A DNA stretch of 64,000 nucleotides from assembly GCA_907163375.1 (NCBI GenBank), contig CAJQUW010005325.1, positions 1-64,000 on the forward strand, read 5' to 3'. The position numbers and the translations under genes were made by a program. The notes under the pieces were generated by a model that was not told the origin of the DNA, searched no databases, and was given only the letters and a program-made list of their open reading frames with translations. The stretch is from Prostheceraeus crozeri (lineage: Eukaryota; Platyhelminthes; Polycladida; Euryleptidae). Every line of letters begins with the position of its first letter. Position 1 is the stretch's first letter. Shown piece by piece: positions 23,418 through 33,720 of the stretch.

Positions 23418-23491
23418 GGTCCCATAGCTCAGTTGGTTAGAGCGTCGTGCTAATAACGCGAATGTCGAGGGTTCGAGCCCCTCTGGGACCA
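23418..23491 (+). tRNA. tRNA-Ile (anticodon AAT)
   Basis: A 74-nt intronless cloverleaf: acceptor GGTCCCA/TGGGACC with discriminator A, D-arm GCTC/GAGC, anticodon stem TCGTG/CGCGA around loop CTAATAA (anticodon AAT, U33 present, A37), variable loop ATGTC, and T-arm GAGGG/CCCTC with loop TTCGAGC. The A and B box promoters are internal, and a T-rich pol III stop follows at 23495. Wobble A34 would be read as inosine. It is identical to the copy at 25281-25354, and the 5' flanks of the two are related. Confidence 0.97.
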
Positions 23492-25114
23492 ACATTTTTT
23501 AAAGAGATTTTTTACGTCGAAGGATTAGTGGAAGGAGGCCCTTAATTGAATAAGCACGGAGACAAGATAGCTAGATTTACAAATGCATCCCAGCAAAAAA
23601 TTCACCCTCTTGCTTCTCTGTTCTTATTTCATAGCATTCCGTCGACAAATTTAGTGATCAGCTCTAACAACTAGCCCTACGGGTCAAAGTCATTGATTGT
23701 TGCGCACAGTTAGCTACTTAAAGTGTGCACTTGAAATTATCCGTTTAACATGGTCGCTTTAAAGACAAATAATGAATGCTTTGACACAAAGACAGAGTCC
23801 CTGTGGTCTACATGCATTGTCTCTCCTTCACCATGTCCTGCATCAATGTCTTCCCTTTACACCTGCTGACAACTTATCTCATTATACATTCACTCTCAAG
23901 TCTCAGCGGAAGTTCACGTCGATTGTCCATGGTCACTTAATTGCTTCAGTCACATCAAACCAGATCCAGGTCCACTTTACGAGCGGTGCACTTCAATCAG
24001 CATCAACATAAGTGATCATCGCAGTAACTTAAATATCTGTACACACTCACTGACAATTTCAAGGGACTTTCATTATTTTCATTCCTGTCCCTTCCTCACT
24101 TGCAAGAAAAAATAAATTAAGTAGCCTATCACAACATCAATATCCTACAGACCTAATAGACATTCCCAATCCAAGATTATCATATAATTAGAAGTTTAAT
24201 TGAATATTGGCAACTAATTGATTGGTGTCATCAAATAATTGCAACCGATTGATTGGTGTCATCTAATAATTGCAATCAATTGATTGGTGTTATCGAATAA
24301 TCACAATTTGCTGATTGATTGACTTGAAGCGGGGGAAGGCATTTCATTAACTGCTTTACTTCATTAGTAAAGAAAATTGCTACAGATTTAATGTCTGAGA
24401 ACCCGTACATAGCCCACGGGATTGTCCGAATCGCGATCGGGATTGTCTCACATACGTACGACGTATATATGTAAACTGCGCTATGACGAGACTCAGCAAA
24501 TACAACACTTCGGGATCACAATTATTCTATAGTTCGGGAATGATTTCTATAGTTCGTGCCATGTCTGCTTCATTTACCTATGCTTGAAGTAATTTCTTAT
24601 CAATTCATTTTGTTACAAGGAAAAGAGTCGACATCATGTTTACAGATATATTCCATAAGATTCATCCATAAGTGCACTCAATCGTGTGTCCTTTGTTGAT
24701 TCGCCTAAGTGTTCCAGGGTCAACAAACATAATCGAGGAGTCAAGTGATAAGGCTAATGTCTCAGCAATCCCACGCTGTCAAAAGTAAATCCCACACACA
24801 GCTTACAACAACTATTGTCTTGCAACAACATATTTAGGAAGTTGTAACGTCAATTTGCGGTGAAAGGGATGGGAGAACACAGCCGTTAACGCCCCAATGC
24901 GGGTCACTTGAACGAGATCACAGCGACGTGAAAGCTAAATGCGGAAGCGGACGCTTTCTTGTGCTATCTCCGATTTCTGCCTCCATCCTGTTCTCACTTT
25001 TAATGTGAATAGATGAGAAGAGCACAGCGTTTCACTTACCGACCACCCTCTCGTAGGCACGCAAGCACTCACTTTGGCAGCGATGAGAGAGTTTCCCACA
25101 CTGCCAAGCCTGCA
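23492..25114. other. no recognisable gene between the two tRNA genes
   Basis: AT-rich; a 79-codon frame at 23772-24011 is unassigned. It contains the small tandem repeat at 24210-24322, listed separately. Confidence 0.45.
24210..24322. repeat. 31-bp tandem repeat, ~3.5 copies
   Basis: Units of the form GCAACCGATTGATTGGTGTC followed by ATCTAATAATT, three nearly complete copies and a partial fourth. Confidence 0.8.
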
Positions 25115-25121
25115 TGCATTC

Positions 25122-25280
25122 TGCGGTACACAATGTCCGCATGTCGCCGATCTGTCTACACATGTGACGTTTACTTCACATACACGATCAGCGACTCCAC
25201 GGTATTCATGCAGGTCAAAGTACTGAAATAGTACTGAAAATCAACTCATGATGTCACTCGCAATCTGAAAAATGCTGCAT
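25122..25280 (+). repeat. duplicated 5' flank of tRNA-Ile, copy 2
   Basis: Counterpart of 23241-23417. The flank has diverged clearly while the tRNA itself is identical, consistent with selection or conversion on the gene. Confidence 0.65.
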
Positions 25281-25354
25281 GGTCCCATAGCTCAGTTGGT
25301 TAGAGCGTCGTGCTAATAACGCGAATGTCGAGGGTTCGAGCCCCTCTGGGACCA
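25281..25354 (+). tRNA. tRNA-Ile (anticodon AAT)
   Basis: Identical over all 74 nt to the gene at 23418-23491, with every stem paired and anticodon AAT. A run of eight T residues starting at 25356 is a strong pol III terminator. Confidence 0.97.
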
Positions 25355-26161
25355 GTTTTTTTTAATGAGCAATGCTTTAACTTTCTCAAAGTGCGCATGG
25401 GACCATGGAATTCAGTATCAACTCGTGCCCTCAACTGAGATGAAATTCAAACAATATTGTGTCCTATATTGTTATTGATGCTACCGTTTTCGACCAATTA
25501 ATATACTGTATTAAGGGGATATCACAATGAATTTTAATTATTTCAGAGCTATCATAGAAAAATTTCAATATTTTGATGATAAATGAACAAAGATTTATAA
25601 ATGCAATAAAAGTATCATAATCGCGAAGTCATCGATCTGTGCTTGAACCCTGTGATAAAACTAGCTCTCAAACTCAACCATGCGAGCGCTGGTGCGGCAA
25701 AACACATTTCGAAATGAAAATTGATATTGAAAAAATTGCGGGTACAAAGTCGAAAATTATTCGAAAAGGACCAGTGGCGTAGGGTGCCATTTTGAAACAG
25801 GTATTCAAGGAAAAACCTGATTATAGGGCAACCACATGCATTGTAAGCTACTTCAATCTATTCATATGCAAATGTTTACATACAAGACAAATAACTATGT
25901 AGGCCTACTATACCTACAAGTGCAAAACTTCGTCTTAAATCAAAATATGCTCCGCAGTATTATGCATGCATAGTTTCAGTGTTGTCAAGGTTGAAATTCG
26001 AGTCTCCACCTAATTCCCACAGAATCCACATACCCCACATAAATAGACATAATTTATATGCTATTTCTCTTCATATGGGACTAGAATAACTGATGTCCGA
26101 TATTTACATTTCAGTTGAACTTAAAACAATAGAACTTAAACGTTTTTGCCCGCAAATTTAC
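25355..26161. other. no recognisable gene
   Basis: AT-rich. A hAT-style word CAGTGGCGTAGGGTGCC starts at 25772 but no partner end was seen. Confidence 0.4.
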
Positions 26162-26413
26162 AAGCTCCAACCGAATGTATCCAAGCTAGAGCGTGAACAT
26201 AAAGAGTCTATGTTCATCGAGAAGTTCAAGCCTGCATTGAATGGTTTAGGTTTAACATCATGATGATGTTTTTGTTAAGGTGATATCTGATTATTTTGAA
26301 TTGATTTGCTGCTATGTATTCATTCATTTAATCGCATTGAGAAGCCAGCACAGCTGGTGAAACATGTTTGCGAATAAATTCCTTTCATATTGAAGCCTCG
26401 ACTTTCTCTTTTG

Positions 26414-26416
<3 letters not shown>
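26162..26416 (+). mobile_element. Penelope-type tail B, copy 1
   Basis: About 255 bp shared with 28871-29130 (same strand) and 27921-28177 (opposite strand). The 3' half has a stem CCAGC/GCTGG followed by GAAACATGTTTGCGAATAAA and then CTTTCTCTTTTGCTTTATA before a (TA)n tract. The GAAAC block after a short stem resembles the 3' core of the hammerhead ribozymes known in Penelope-like elements; the 5' core is not conserved here. No ORF remains. Confidence 0.6.

Positions 26417-26485
<69 letters not shown>
26417..26485. repeat. (TA)n microsatellite
   Basis: About 34 TA units separating PLE tail B (plus) from the 3' end of PLE A (minus). Confidence 0.95.
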
Positions 26486-26488
<3 letters not shown>

Positions 26489-27424
26489 AAATCAAAACGA
26501 ATTGATTTGTGATGCACTACATGTTTCAGCATGTGCACATGCCATCTTCAGGTGAACAAAAGACTGTTTGACATTTAATCACTTAAATACAAAATCGAGA
26601 CATATCGGATGATGATCACTTTTCATACAATTCAACATTTATGGCGTCACGTTGTCTGGTCTCTTGCGTCAAGTCAAACAATAAAAGCAGTGAAATACAA
26701 GATTTAAAACAATAAAACTATTTACAGCTATTTACAGATTCAGGCATAGAGATATGGAGCTTCCCCGTTCATTCATCAGGTGGTCAATATTTGATTTCTT
26801 CAACAGGATAGATTCTAGAATTCTTGGATAGTACGTGCTAGAGACAATTGGCTTGAAAACTTTTCTTTCTGAGGAGGATGAATGTGCATCAGAACTGATT
26901 TCAGTGGGCGTTGGATAGCCCTTCAGATGCTCATTCATTCTCGTCACCAGATGCCGAACTGAACTACCGATGTAGCACTTGTCACAGTGCTCACACATGT
27001 ATTTGTAGACAATGTTAGATTTGAGTTCGGACGGCACTTTGTCTTTATTCGAGAAGAACATGCTAGTTTTCATAGTTTTGAAAACAGGACGAATTTTGAC
27101 ATTCGGAGGAATAATTTTGTTGATCTCTTTGATATGATTCAATAAATTGTTCTCACCTTCAGCAATGAAAGGGAAGCTCCAATTGAGTATGCGACACTCT
27201 AATGGATCTGAATTTTGAGTGAGAGTCCGGTTCTCATGTCTCGCCTCAACATCTTTACGAACGCGAGTAATTTCATATTCAGTGAAGCCATTTTTTTGAA
27301 AAATATTGCTGATGATAGAAACGGATTTTTGATAATTTCTGACGCTGGAATTTATTTTCAAAGCACGGTCAAAAAGAGATCTCATGGCGGCGAAGCGGTA
27401 TCGCTTAGGTGAATACGCCGAATT
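26486..27424 (-). mobile_element. Penelope-like element A, 5'-truncated
   Basis: Minus strand, 5' truncated at about 27424 and with its 3' end at 26486 against (TA)n. It carries the linker and GIY-YIG endonuclease frame (27385-26732) and a 3' UTR with CACCTGAAGATGGCATG, CACATGCTGAAACATGTAG and TTTTGATTTATCA. Its 3' 400 bp are duplicated in inverted orientation at 27425-27820, so two copies lie head to head. Confidence 0.8.
26732..27385 (-). pseudogene. PLE C-terminal region with GIY-YIG endonuclease
   Basis: This 217-codon frame is the C-terminal part of a Penelope-like polyprotein. Residues 1-60 correspond to the end of the RT thumb/linker. Residues 60-125 hold the linker with PPNVKIRPVFKT. 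VYKYMCEHCDKCYIGSS (126-142) is the GIY-YIG core with the CxxCxxC cluster typical of PLE nucleases. VTRMNEHLKG (147-156) supplies the catalytic Arg and a following Glu/His. The domain cleaves DNA at the insertion site to prime reverse transcription. The frame is open to its stop, but the RT is missing because the copy is 5'-truncated; the ATG is internal and not a real start. Confidence 0.8.
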
Positions 27425-27819
27425 AAATTGTCTCTAGCACGTACTATCCAAGAATTCTAGAATCTATCCTGTTGAAGAAATCAAATATTGACCACCTGAT
27501 GAATGAACGGGGAAGCTCCATATCTCTATGCCTGAATCTGTAAATAGCTGTAAATAGTTTTATTGTTTTATTGTATTTTACTGCTTTTATTGTTTGACTT
27601 GACGCAAGAGACCAGACAACGTGACGCCATAAATGTTGAATTGTATGAAAAGTGATCATCATCCGATATGTCTTGATTTGTTTGTATTTAAGTGATTAAA
27701 TGTCAAACAGTCTTTTGTTCACCTGAAGATGGCATGTGCACATGCTGAAACATGTAGTTGCATCTGAACAAATCAATACGTTTTGATTTTATCAAATTTA
27801 TTGGCCGCGGCATTGTTCA

Positions 27820-27820
<1 letters not shown>
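27425..27820 (+). mobile_element. Penelope-like element A, inverted partner copy
   Basis: It repeats the last 400 bp of PLE A on the plus strand, from within the GIY-YIG frame's C-terminal codons (TYYPRILESILLKKSNIDHL region) through the 3' UTR, ending in (TA)n at 27823. Identity to the minus copy is very high, so both probably arose in one insertion event. Confidence 0.8.

Positions 27821-27822
<2 letters not shown>

Positions 27823-27875
<53 letters not shown>
27823..27875. repeat. (TA)n microsatellite
   Basis: About 26 TA units at the 3' end of the inverted PLE A copy, followed by tail B in minus orientation. Confidence 0.95.
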
Positions 27876-27880
<5 letters not shown>

Positions 27881-27920
27881 ATAAAATTCAGAGAGAACTA
27901 AAGCAAATGTATACATTTAA

Positions 27921-28177
27921 AAGAAAGAGAAAGTCGAGCTTCAATGGAAGGAATTTATTCGCAAACAAACATGTTTCACTGTGGCTGGCTGGCTTCTGCG
28001 ATTAAATGGAATGAATCATAGCAGCATATCAATTCAAAATAATCAGATATCACCTTAACAAAAACATATCATGATGTTAAACCTAAACCATTCAATGCAG
28101 CTTGAACTTCTCGATGAAACATAGACTCTTTATGTTCATGCTCACATCGCTCTACATTCGGTACATTCGGTTGGAAA
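27921..28177 (-). mobile_element. Penelope-type tail B, copy 2 (inverted)
   Basis: Reverse complement of 26162-26416 with scattered changes. With copy 1 it forms the outer arms of a 2-kb palindrome whose inner arms are the two PLE A copies. Confidence 0.7.
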
Positions 28178-28870
28178 TGTCGCAAATACAAATTTACCAA
28201 AAATCATGGGAACGTTCGCTATATTTGTTCGCTATTTGCAACTAAAACAACGTTTGTCTATCCAAAACTTTTGATAAACAATGCCATATAGAACGAGCTA
28301 AACTATCAAAAACATTGAAAATGAAAAAGTTGAAAATAAATTAAATTCCAGTGTGATTTCTTTTATCCATACCTAAATCCATACATCCTTCCTTTTCAAC
28401 TTTGTAATTAAAAAACACCACTGGATGTATTTTATACTCAGTTTGAGTATGCTTAATGCTTTTAAAAACTGCAGACAACTTATAGGCAACGAGATCCTGT
28501 TATCCGTGCTCAAATGAGAACAACCCGTATGAGCACTGAATGGGATTACGATATGCAATGGAGAAGTTATGTAAATGCTGTGCTAACATCATTGACTGGA
28601 TGTCAGTGGAGTTCATCATTGATAATGACAAGAAGGGAATTTGTGGAATTTGATTAAAAACATTGCTTCAATTGCAAATCTAAAGTTGTATAAGTTGCAG
28701 TGTAAGGTTGGCAAGAACTATATATTGGTCAACTGGCGATACTTTGCGCATCGCATCACTGTCCATAGGCAACATTTAATAATTCTAATTACGTATGTTA
28801 CATGTGAGTAGGCATATTGCTATGTGTGCCAGGGGACCTTCCATGAAAATTTGTATTTGGCGCCATCTAC
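28178..28870. other. no recognisable gene
   Basis: AT-rich; no domain or repeat recognised. Confidence 0.4.
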
Positions 28871-29130
28871 AAGCTCAACCGAATGTATCCAAGCTAGAGC
28901 GGGTGAACTTAAGAGTCTATGTTCATCGAGAAGTTCAAGCCTGGCATTGAATGGTTTAGGTTTAAACATCATGATGATGTTTTTGTTAAGGTGATATCTG
29001 ATTAGTTTGATTGAATTTGCTTACTATGTATCATTCATTTAATCGCATTGAGAAGGCCAGCACAGCTGGTGAAACATGTTTGCGAATAAATTCCTTTCCA
29101 TTTGAGCTTGGGACTTTCTCTTTTGCTTTA
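28871..29130 (+). mobile_element. Penelope-type tail B, copy 3
   Basis: Same orientation as copy 1 and very similar. Again it ends CTTTCTCTTTTGCTTTATA against TA repeats. It directly precedes a different PLE coding end (29205-29535). Confidence 0.7.
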
Positions 29131-29169
29131 TATATATATCTATATCTATATATATATATGTGTGTGGTG

Positions 29170-29202
<33 letters not shown>
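29131..29202. repeat. (TA)n and (TG)n microsatellites
   Basis: A TA tract with TATC variants (29131-29158) runs into GTGTGTGG and then about 15 TG units. Confidence 0.9.
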
Positions 29203-29204
29203 GG

Positions 29205-29668
29205 TGAATTCAAAGCAAGGTATAACAACCACAAAAAGTCATTCAACAACGTCCGGTATAAGAACGAAACCTTATTGTCAACGTACATCTGGTCCCTCAA
29301 AAATCAAAGATCACCATACAGCATTAAATGGAGTATCGTACAACAGACCAAACCGTATTTTTGTGGCAGTCATTTCTGCAATCTGTGCTTAACAGAAAAA
29401 TTCTACATCATAACATCAAAGTCAGACATTCTTATAAATAAAAAAAGTGAAATGATAATATCTAAGTGTAGACACCGCAGAAAATATCTGTTGTCTAGTT
29501 TCAGACCCCCGACATCATATTTCGCTGTTTTCTAATCAAGTAACCATGATTTAGCTACCTAAGTATCTGTCCATTCATTTATTGACATCTGATGATCGAT
29601 GACCATTTTGTTATCGTGAAACTTGAAGTAATGGCAATAAATGTTTGATCTAACTTGCATTCTAATTA
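29205..29668 (+). mobile_element. Penelope-like element C, GIY-YIG C-terminus and 3' UTR
   Basis: A frame ending at 29535 reads GEFKARYNNHKKSFNNVRYK, NETLLSTYIWSLKNQRSPYS, SIKWSIVQQTKPYFCGSHFC and NLCLTEKFYIITSKSDILIN, then SKCRHRRKYLLSSF. This is the C-terminal half of the GIY-YIG domain in another PLE lineage ('geFK.RynnHkkSF.n..y.n.T.LSkyiW.Lk', then 'C.LCltEk..Il', then 'L..k.EliskCRH..kfll'). The N-terminal GIY and YIG strands are replaced by microsatellite DNA. The UTR holds CTGATGATCG, GTGAAAC and an AATAAA, and meets (TA)n at 29667. Confidence 0.75.
29580..29635 (+). ncRNA. possible degenerate hammerhead ribozyme in the PLE C tail
   Basis: CTGATGA (29589-29595), then a four-pair helix CGAT/ATCG (29597-29600 with 29613-29616) closing a 12-nt loop, then GAAAC (29618-29622). 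The order matches a hammerhead core and stem II, but the position next to the core is a U-U mismatch and stems I and III are not clear. Hammerheads in PLE ends are known; here it is at best a relic. Confidence 0.4.
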
Positions 29669-29713
29669 TATATATATATATATATTTTTAGACAAGTATA
29701 TATATATATATAT
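29667..29713. repeat. (TA)n microsatellite, interrupted
   Basis: Two TA tracts (29667-29685 and 29697-29713) separated by TTTTTAGACAAG, at the 3' end of PLE C. Confidence 0.9.
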
Positions 29714-29843
29714 AATGGACCCATTTGACCCAAAGTCTGCGAGTCAAATCTGACTGTCGAATCATAACATGCCTTAAGTTCCATTGAGATGGATATAGTG
29801 GAAATCAGTAATCCTATGCGAACAAAAATAGCAAATAGATTAG

Positions 29844-30034
29844 GAGAGCGTTAATTAGCCAGCAGTGCCTTCCTGGCTAATTCACGCTCTCAACAGATGG
29901 TCCGGTGACCTTGCGGCTAGAGGGTATGCTTGCACGTCCTCTAGCTCCAACGTCGCTGGTTCAAACCTACCCACGACTGATGAGGCCCAACAGGCCGAAA
30001 CATGTCTCGTGGTGGTTACAGCTGTTGAGATTTG
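29844..30034 (+). mobile_element. SINE-like element with pol III boxes and hammerhead ribozyme
   Basis: It starts with a 19-bp hairpin, GAGAGCG...AATTAGCCAG paired with CTGGCTAATT...CGCTCTC (29844-29891). A tRNA-like head follows: an A-box-like TGACCTTGCGG and a perfect B box GGTTCAAACC (29959-29968). The B box runs directly into a complete hammerhead consensus (29971-30012). The 3' end is GAGATTTGATAAA followed by TA-rich DNA. A related copy in minus orientation at 51435-51630 covers the same segment, defining a family. The plan matches the Sm-alpha SINEs of schistosomes and metazoan retrozymes. It has no coding capacity and would depend on another element's enzymes, plausibly the neighbouring PLEs. 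Confidence 0.75.
29971..30012 (+). ncRNA. hammerhead ribozyme, type I, consensus intact
   Basis: Stem I strand CCACGA (29971-29976), core CTGATGA (29977-29983), stem II GGCC-CAACA-GGCC (29984-29996), core GAAA (29997-30000), short palindromic stem III within ACATGT (30000-30005), cleavage triplet GTC ending at 30006, then stem I return TCGTGG (30007-30012). Stem I extends with AACC/GGTT across an internal loop. Every catalytic core position is present. The palindromic two- to three-pair stem III is typical of animal retroelement hammerheads, which tend to cleave as dimers. Predicted cleavage follows C30006. Confidence 0.85.
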
Positions 30035-31584
30035 ATAAATATATATACCGCTATATATTACGACATAAAATCATAATGATGAGTAATTTGATTATTGCTG
30101 CGTGTTACCTACCAATCATGTGAAGAATATTTATCCAGACGATCGTTCAGACAAACTTTATAAACAAAGCAAATGGTCAGTGTGGAATAAAGTTCAGTGC
30201 ACAAATTCATGAAATGAAACCAACTGCATAAATGGAACAATGAAATGGTAAACAAACAGTATGATGAACAAAACACAACAGCTTCATGAATGGAACTTTC
30301 AATTCTGAAAACCATTGAAGCTCCATGATGTTGACATTTCAAAATATTTGTTCTCATTACGTCTTTCTTTACTCGAATTGTTGATTTCCTTCCTCTTCGA
30401 GAACTTCCATTGAGTCTACTAAAAGTACCTCGACGTTAAAGTTTTTCTCGATTTATATTTAAGTAAAAGAATAATTTTTGATCATCGAGATAAACTTTCT
30501 TTACTAGCTACATGAGTTTTCGGGATTTTCGTCCGTTGCCAAACAAATATATAAGAAGAATATTTTACGACATGCGAAGCTGGCGGAAGCTTGTGGTGAG
30601 CAAATATTTTGAAAAAATAGCATCGTGGAAAGATTTACGACGCGACGATATATTGAACTGTTGTAATTGGCATGTTGCTATAATTATTTTGGTTGCAAAT
30701 GAAAGTAGATAGTAATGAGACAAAAGTTGGAAACGATGATTTAGAACTAAATGTAAATAAATGCAGTGGCATCTATGATTGATAGGCATGTCCCTCTATG
30801 GTAAAAGTCTGTAGTTATGAAGTTAATCTCATTGATAGTAGTTGACGCGAAAGTACAGGGGTTGCTAGTTATTTTTTCTCGAGATGTTACATTGCTTAAG
30901 ACCATTTTCTACGTCAATTTAATAAGCGATTAAAGGCCTCACTTTTTCAAGCGGACATTGGTGTTATATGATTCCATTCGGTTGCGACGTTGATATAGTA
31001 TGAGAAAGTACCTCTATAGTTGGTGGTTATGTCTATCAGTGTTTCACACTCAGATGCATTATTTGATTATCCGTCTACATACAGCCTATTATTTCAATTG
31101 GAGTTGTGGGCCAATTTCTGTCCTCACACATGAATTGCTTGCAATGTATGGAATGCAATATACCGTGATGTGAATTAATATGCTGACAATTCATATCCAG
31201 AAGTGGAGAGCATCAAATGTGGAAGTAATTATAGATATAATTAGAGTATTATAGAATTTTAGTATTATAGAAATTTCCATTCATTTTTTGGATAGCCTAC
31301 GCTTAGAGATACTAATAAATATCAGCATATCTCAAAATATTGTTAAGTTTTTGAATAAGACAAGACGAAATGCTCTTCTTATGAAGCTGATAAAAAGCAA
31401 CTGATCGTCTACACTTACAATCAATGAGCACCTGATTTTTCATGATCAAAATTTATTATGCATTGAAATGTTGTGGATGCTGACTGTTTATTGCACAACA
31501 TTTTTCATTCACTTCTGTTCAAGCATAACAAGCCGTTATGAATTGTTAATATTTAACTGCTGCTATCTAACTAAGTTGGCGTGC
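30035..31584. other. no recognisable gene
   Basis: AT-rich; several frames of 60-82 codons between 30109 and 30789 overlap on both strands and carry no recognisable domain. Confidence 0.45.
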
Positions 31585-31658
31585 GGTCCCATAGCTCAGT
31601 TGGTTAGAGCGTCGTGCAAATAACGCGAATGTCGAGGGTTCGAGCCCCTCTGGGGCCA
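31585..31658 (+). tRNA. tRNA-Ile(AAT)-like gene with U33 changed to A
   Basis: Identical to the other two tRNA-Ile genes except at two positions: the anticodon loop is CAAATAA instead of CTAATAA, replacing the near-universal U33 with A, and position 70 is G, making a U3-G70 wobble in the acceptor stem. All stems still pair, the internal promoter boxes are intact and a TTTT follows at 31663. Loss of U33, which makes the anticodon U-turn, should impair decoding, so this may be a pseudogene or a specialised tRNA-like RNA. The flanks are unlike those of the other two copies. Confidence 0.8.
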
Positions 31659-33720
31659 CTCTTTTGTCAATGAGTGCTTGCATTCTAAGCATTGACGTTG
31701 TCATGGTGAACTATCCACTTCAGCTAATGATGAGAATTGTTGTTGATCTTCTTCATTGTAATTTATAATTGCTTTTTTTTAGTAACATCCCTGAATTTTA
31801 ATAGAACGAAGGTTTGAAAAGACAAACAGAAGGACGATGCAATATTCTGCTAGAAGCTACACTGTCTTTAAAGAAGTTGTACTATTTTTGGACAAACAAA
31901 TTACTGCTATCAAATCTAAAAGTGTAAATAGGTCTATAAGTAGATGTATGGCATTTCTCACCGACGATTTATTTCTTGCAAATGGAATAATTTGATACTG
32001 AGTTGTATCCTGAACTCGAAAGTGAGAAGAGATCTGAATAACCTCCATTTCATTCAATATCAGTAATCATCAGCAGACGTAATTCTCATCTCTCAACATT
32101 AACAAAACTCTGTTTTTCAAAATTCAGCATATTAAGTTCTTTTCTTCGGGTAGCCTGTACATTGAGCACTTCTTTTAACACAGTGCACACTAGGGGTCTG
32201 CGTACGTGACACGAACACGAACACGATCGTGTTTCGTGTTCTGTTGAACCTTGTCATTGATGTTTGTGTTTTGACAGTCACAGCGGTGTTTTATTTCGTG
32301 TTGACTAGAATTTCTTCTAGATTGTAGGCTTGTTCTATAGCCTAACCTTCATCAGCCCGGTGTATATACAAAAAATGGCACTCAATATTGAAAGAATAAA
32401 GTAGATAGTGCTATCAGAGCAATATTTATTGTATGCAATTCTAACTTTAACTTCGAGTTACATATAACAAATATTGTTCTGATTTCACTATCTACGTAGA
32501 CTTTGTATATTGGTTATTAATTGCTGGACGGTATTAATGTGCACACACATTGATTTAATTGATATATCAGCTTATGTTCTTGTCATATAATGTCAATTTG
32601 GACATTGGTGCGTGCAGCTACCAAGTCCTGTCACGTAGGCCTATTGGTAAGCTATACTCAATACTCCACTATACGAAAATTTTGACTACCTTGGTAAAAC
32701 GTTGGCAGTAGACCTACATGTACATGATAGCATTCATACAATCCAAGACAGCAAATGACATGACTAGCAAATGAGAAACAGGATCATGCTAAGGGATGTT
32801 TCATTTGGAACTTGCGCGCAAAGATCCACTTTGCAATGGGAGCATCTGTATCTCAATGCTTTTGACCAAGAGGTGAAAAGTATTTGGTATATTTGATATT
32901 TTCGAGCTCAACTTGATGTAGGCCTACTCACATATCTTTAAGACAATTTGTCGTCGGCATTGGATAAAAGCTAATTTGGATTGTGCATGAATCTAATTAG
33001 CATTCTTTGTAGATAATCTCAAACAACAGCTCTGCAACTTTCTTGATAGGACGAGAGCTACTGACACTTTCTTCCTAAATTCGTGCACTAAGGGCTTAAT
33101 GGCATGGATTTGTAGATCTTGAAACGCTGAATACAAAAACCAAATTCTTGAGTGTCACAGCCAGTCGCTTTAGGCTAAAAGACTCTCATTGGAATCCAAT
33201 GGTAAAATTCAAGAAATATCTATTAATTGTGAAACACTAGGCAATTTTCGCACATTTTCTGTTATATTAAGAAACTATTGTATAAACTTTTGTATAAGAA
33301 ACTACTTATCAGAATGCCATGAAATTTGAAGCATGATTGCGTTCAGAACATCAACTTCGATCTAAAAGTTGAAGTGAGTCACATGATTCAGCATTTGATG
33401 TTTGAGAGCCTCTACAAAACGAATAAAATCGCCAAAAATAAGTCAAAACATTAAATTTACTCATTCATCGTCGATCTTATTCTCGCTAGACTCAAAGCTC
33501 GCTGCAGAGACCCGACAACTCTTTATCAACGACTGCCATTAAACATTTGCAACTTTCCCCTTTTTGAAATGTGCTCATCGATTCATTCGAGGCAATAAAA
33601 TTATTTCTATTCTCATACATTCTATATGCTGCATTCTCTAGGTTTCCTGATGAATGCTGTTATTGCGATTTCTGGAAGCATTACGCTAATAGGGTTCCTA
33701 ATTCTTCAGATTTACTATTA
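31659..33720. other. no recognisable gene
   Basis: AT-rich. Near 32191 a hAT-style TAGGGGTCTGCG word is followed by a short palindrome of CACGAACACG/CGTGTTTCGTG (about 32200-32238); no partner end was found. Frames present are short and unassigned. Confidence 0.4.

Noticed and set aside
25772-25800. hAT element starting at CAGTGGCGTAGGG
   Set aside because: No partner terminus, target duplication or coding segment found nearby.
29011-29535. 174-codon frame taken as one protein
   Set aside because: Its first 60 or so residues translate PLE tail B and TA/TG microsatellite DNA; only the part from about 29205 is real PLE coding.
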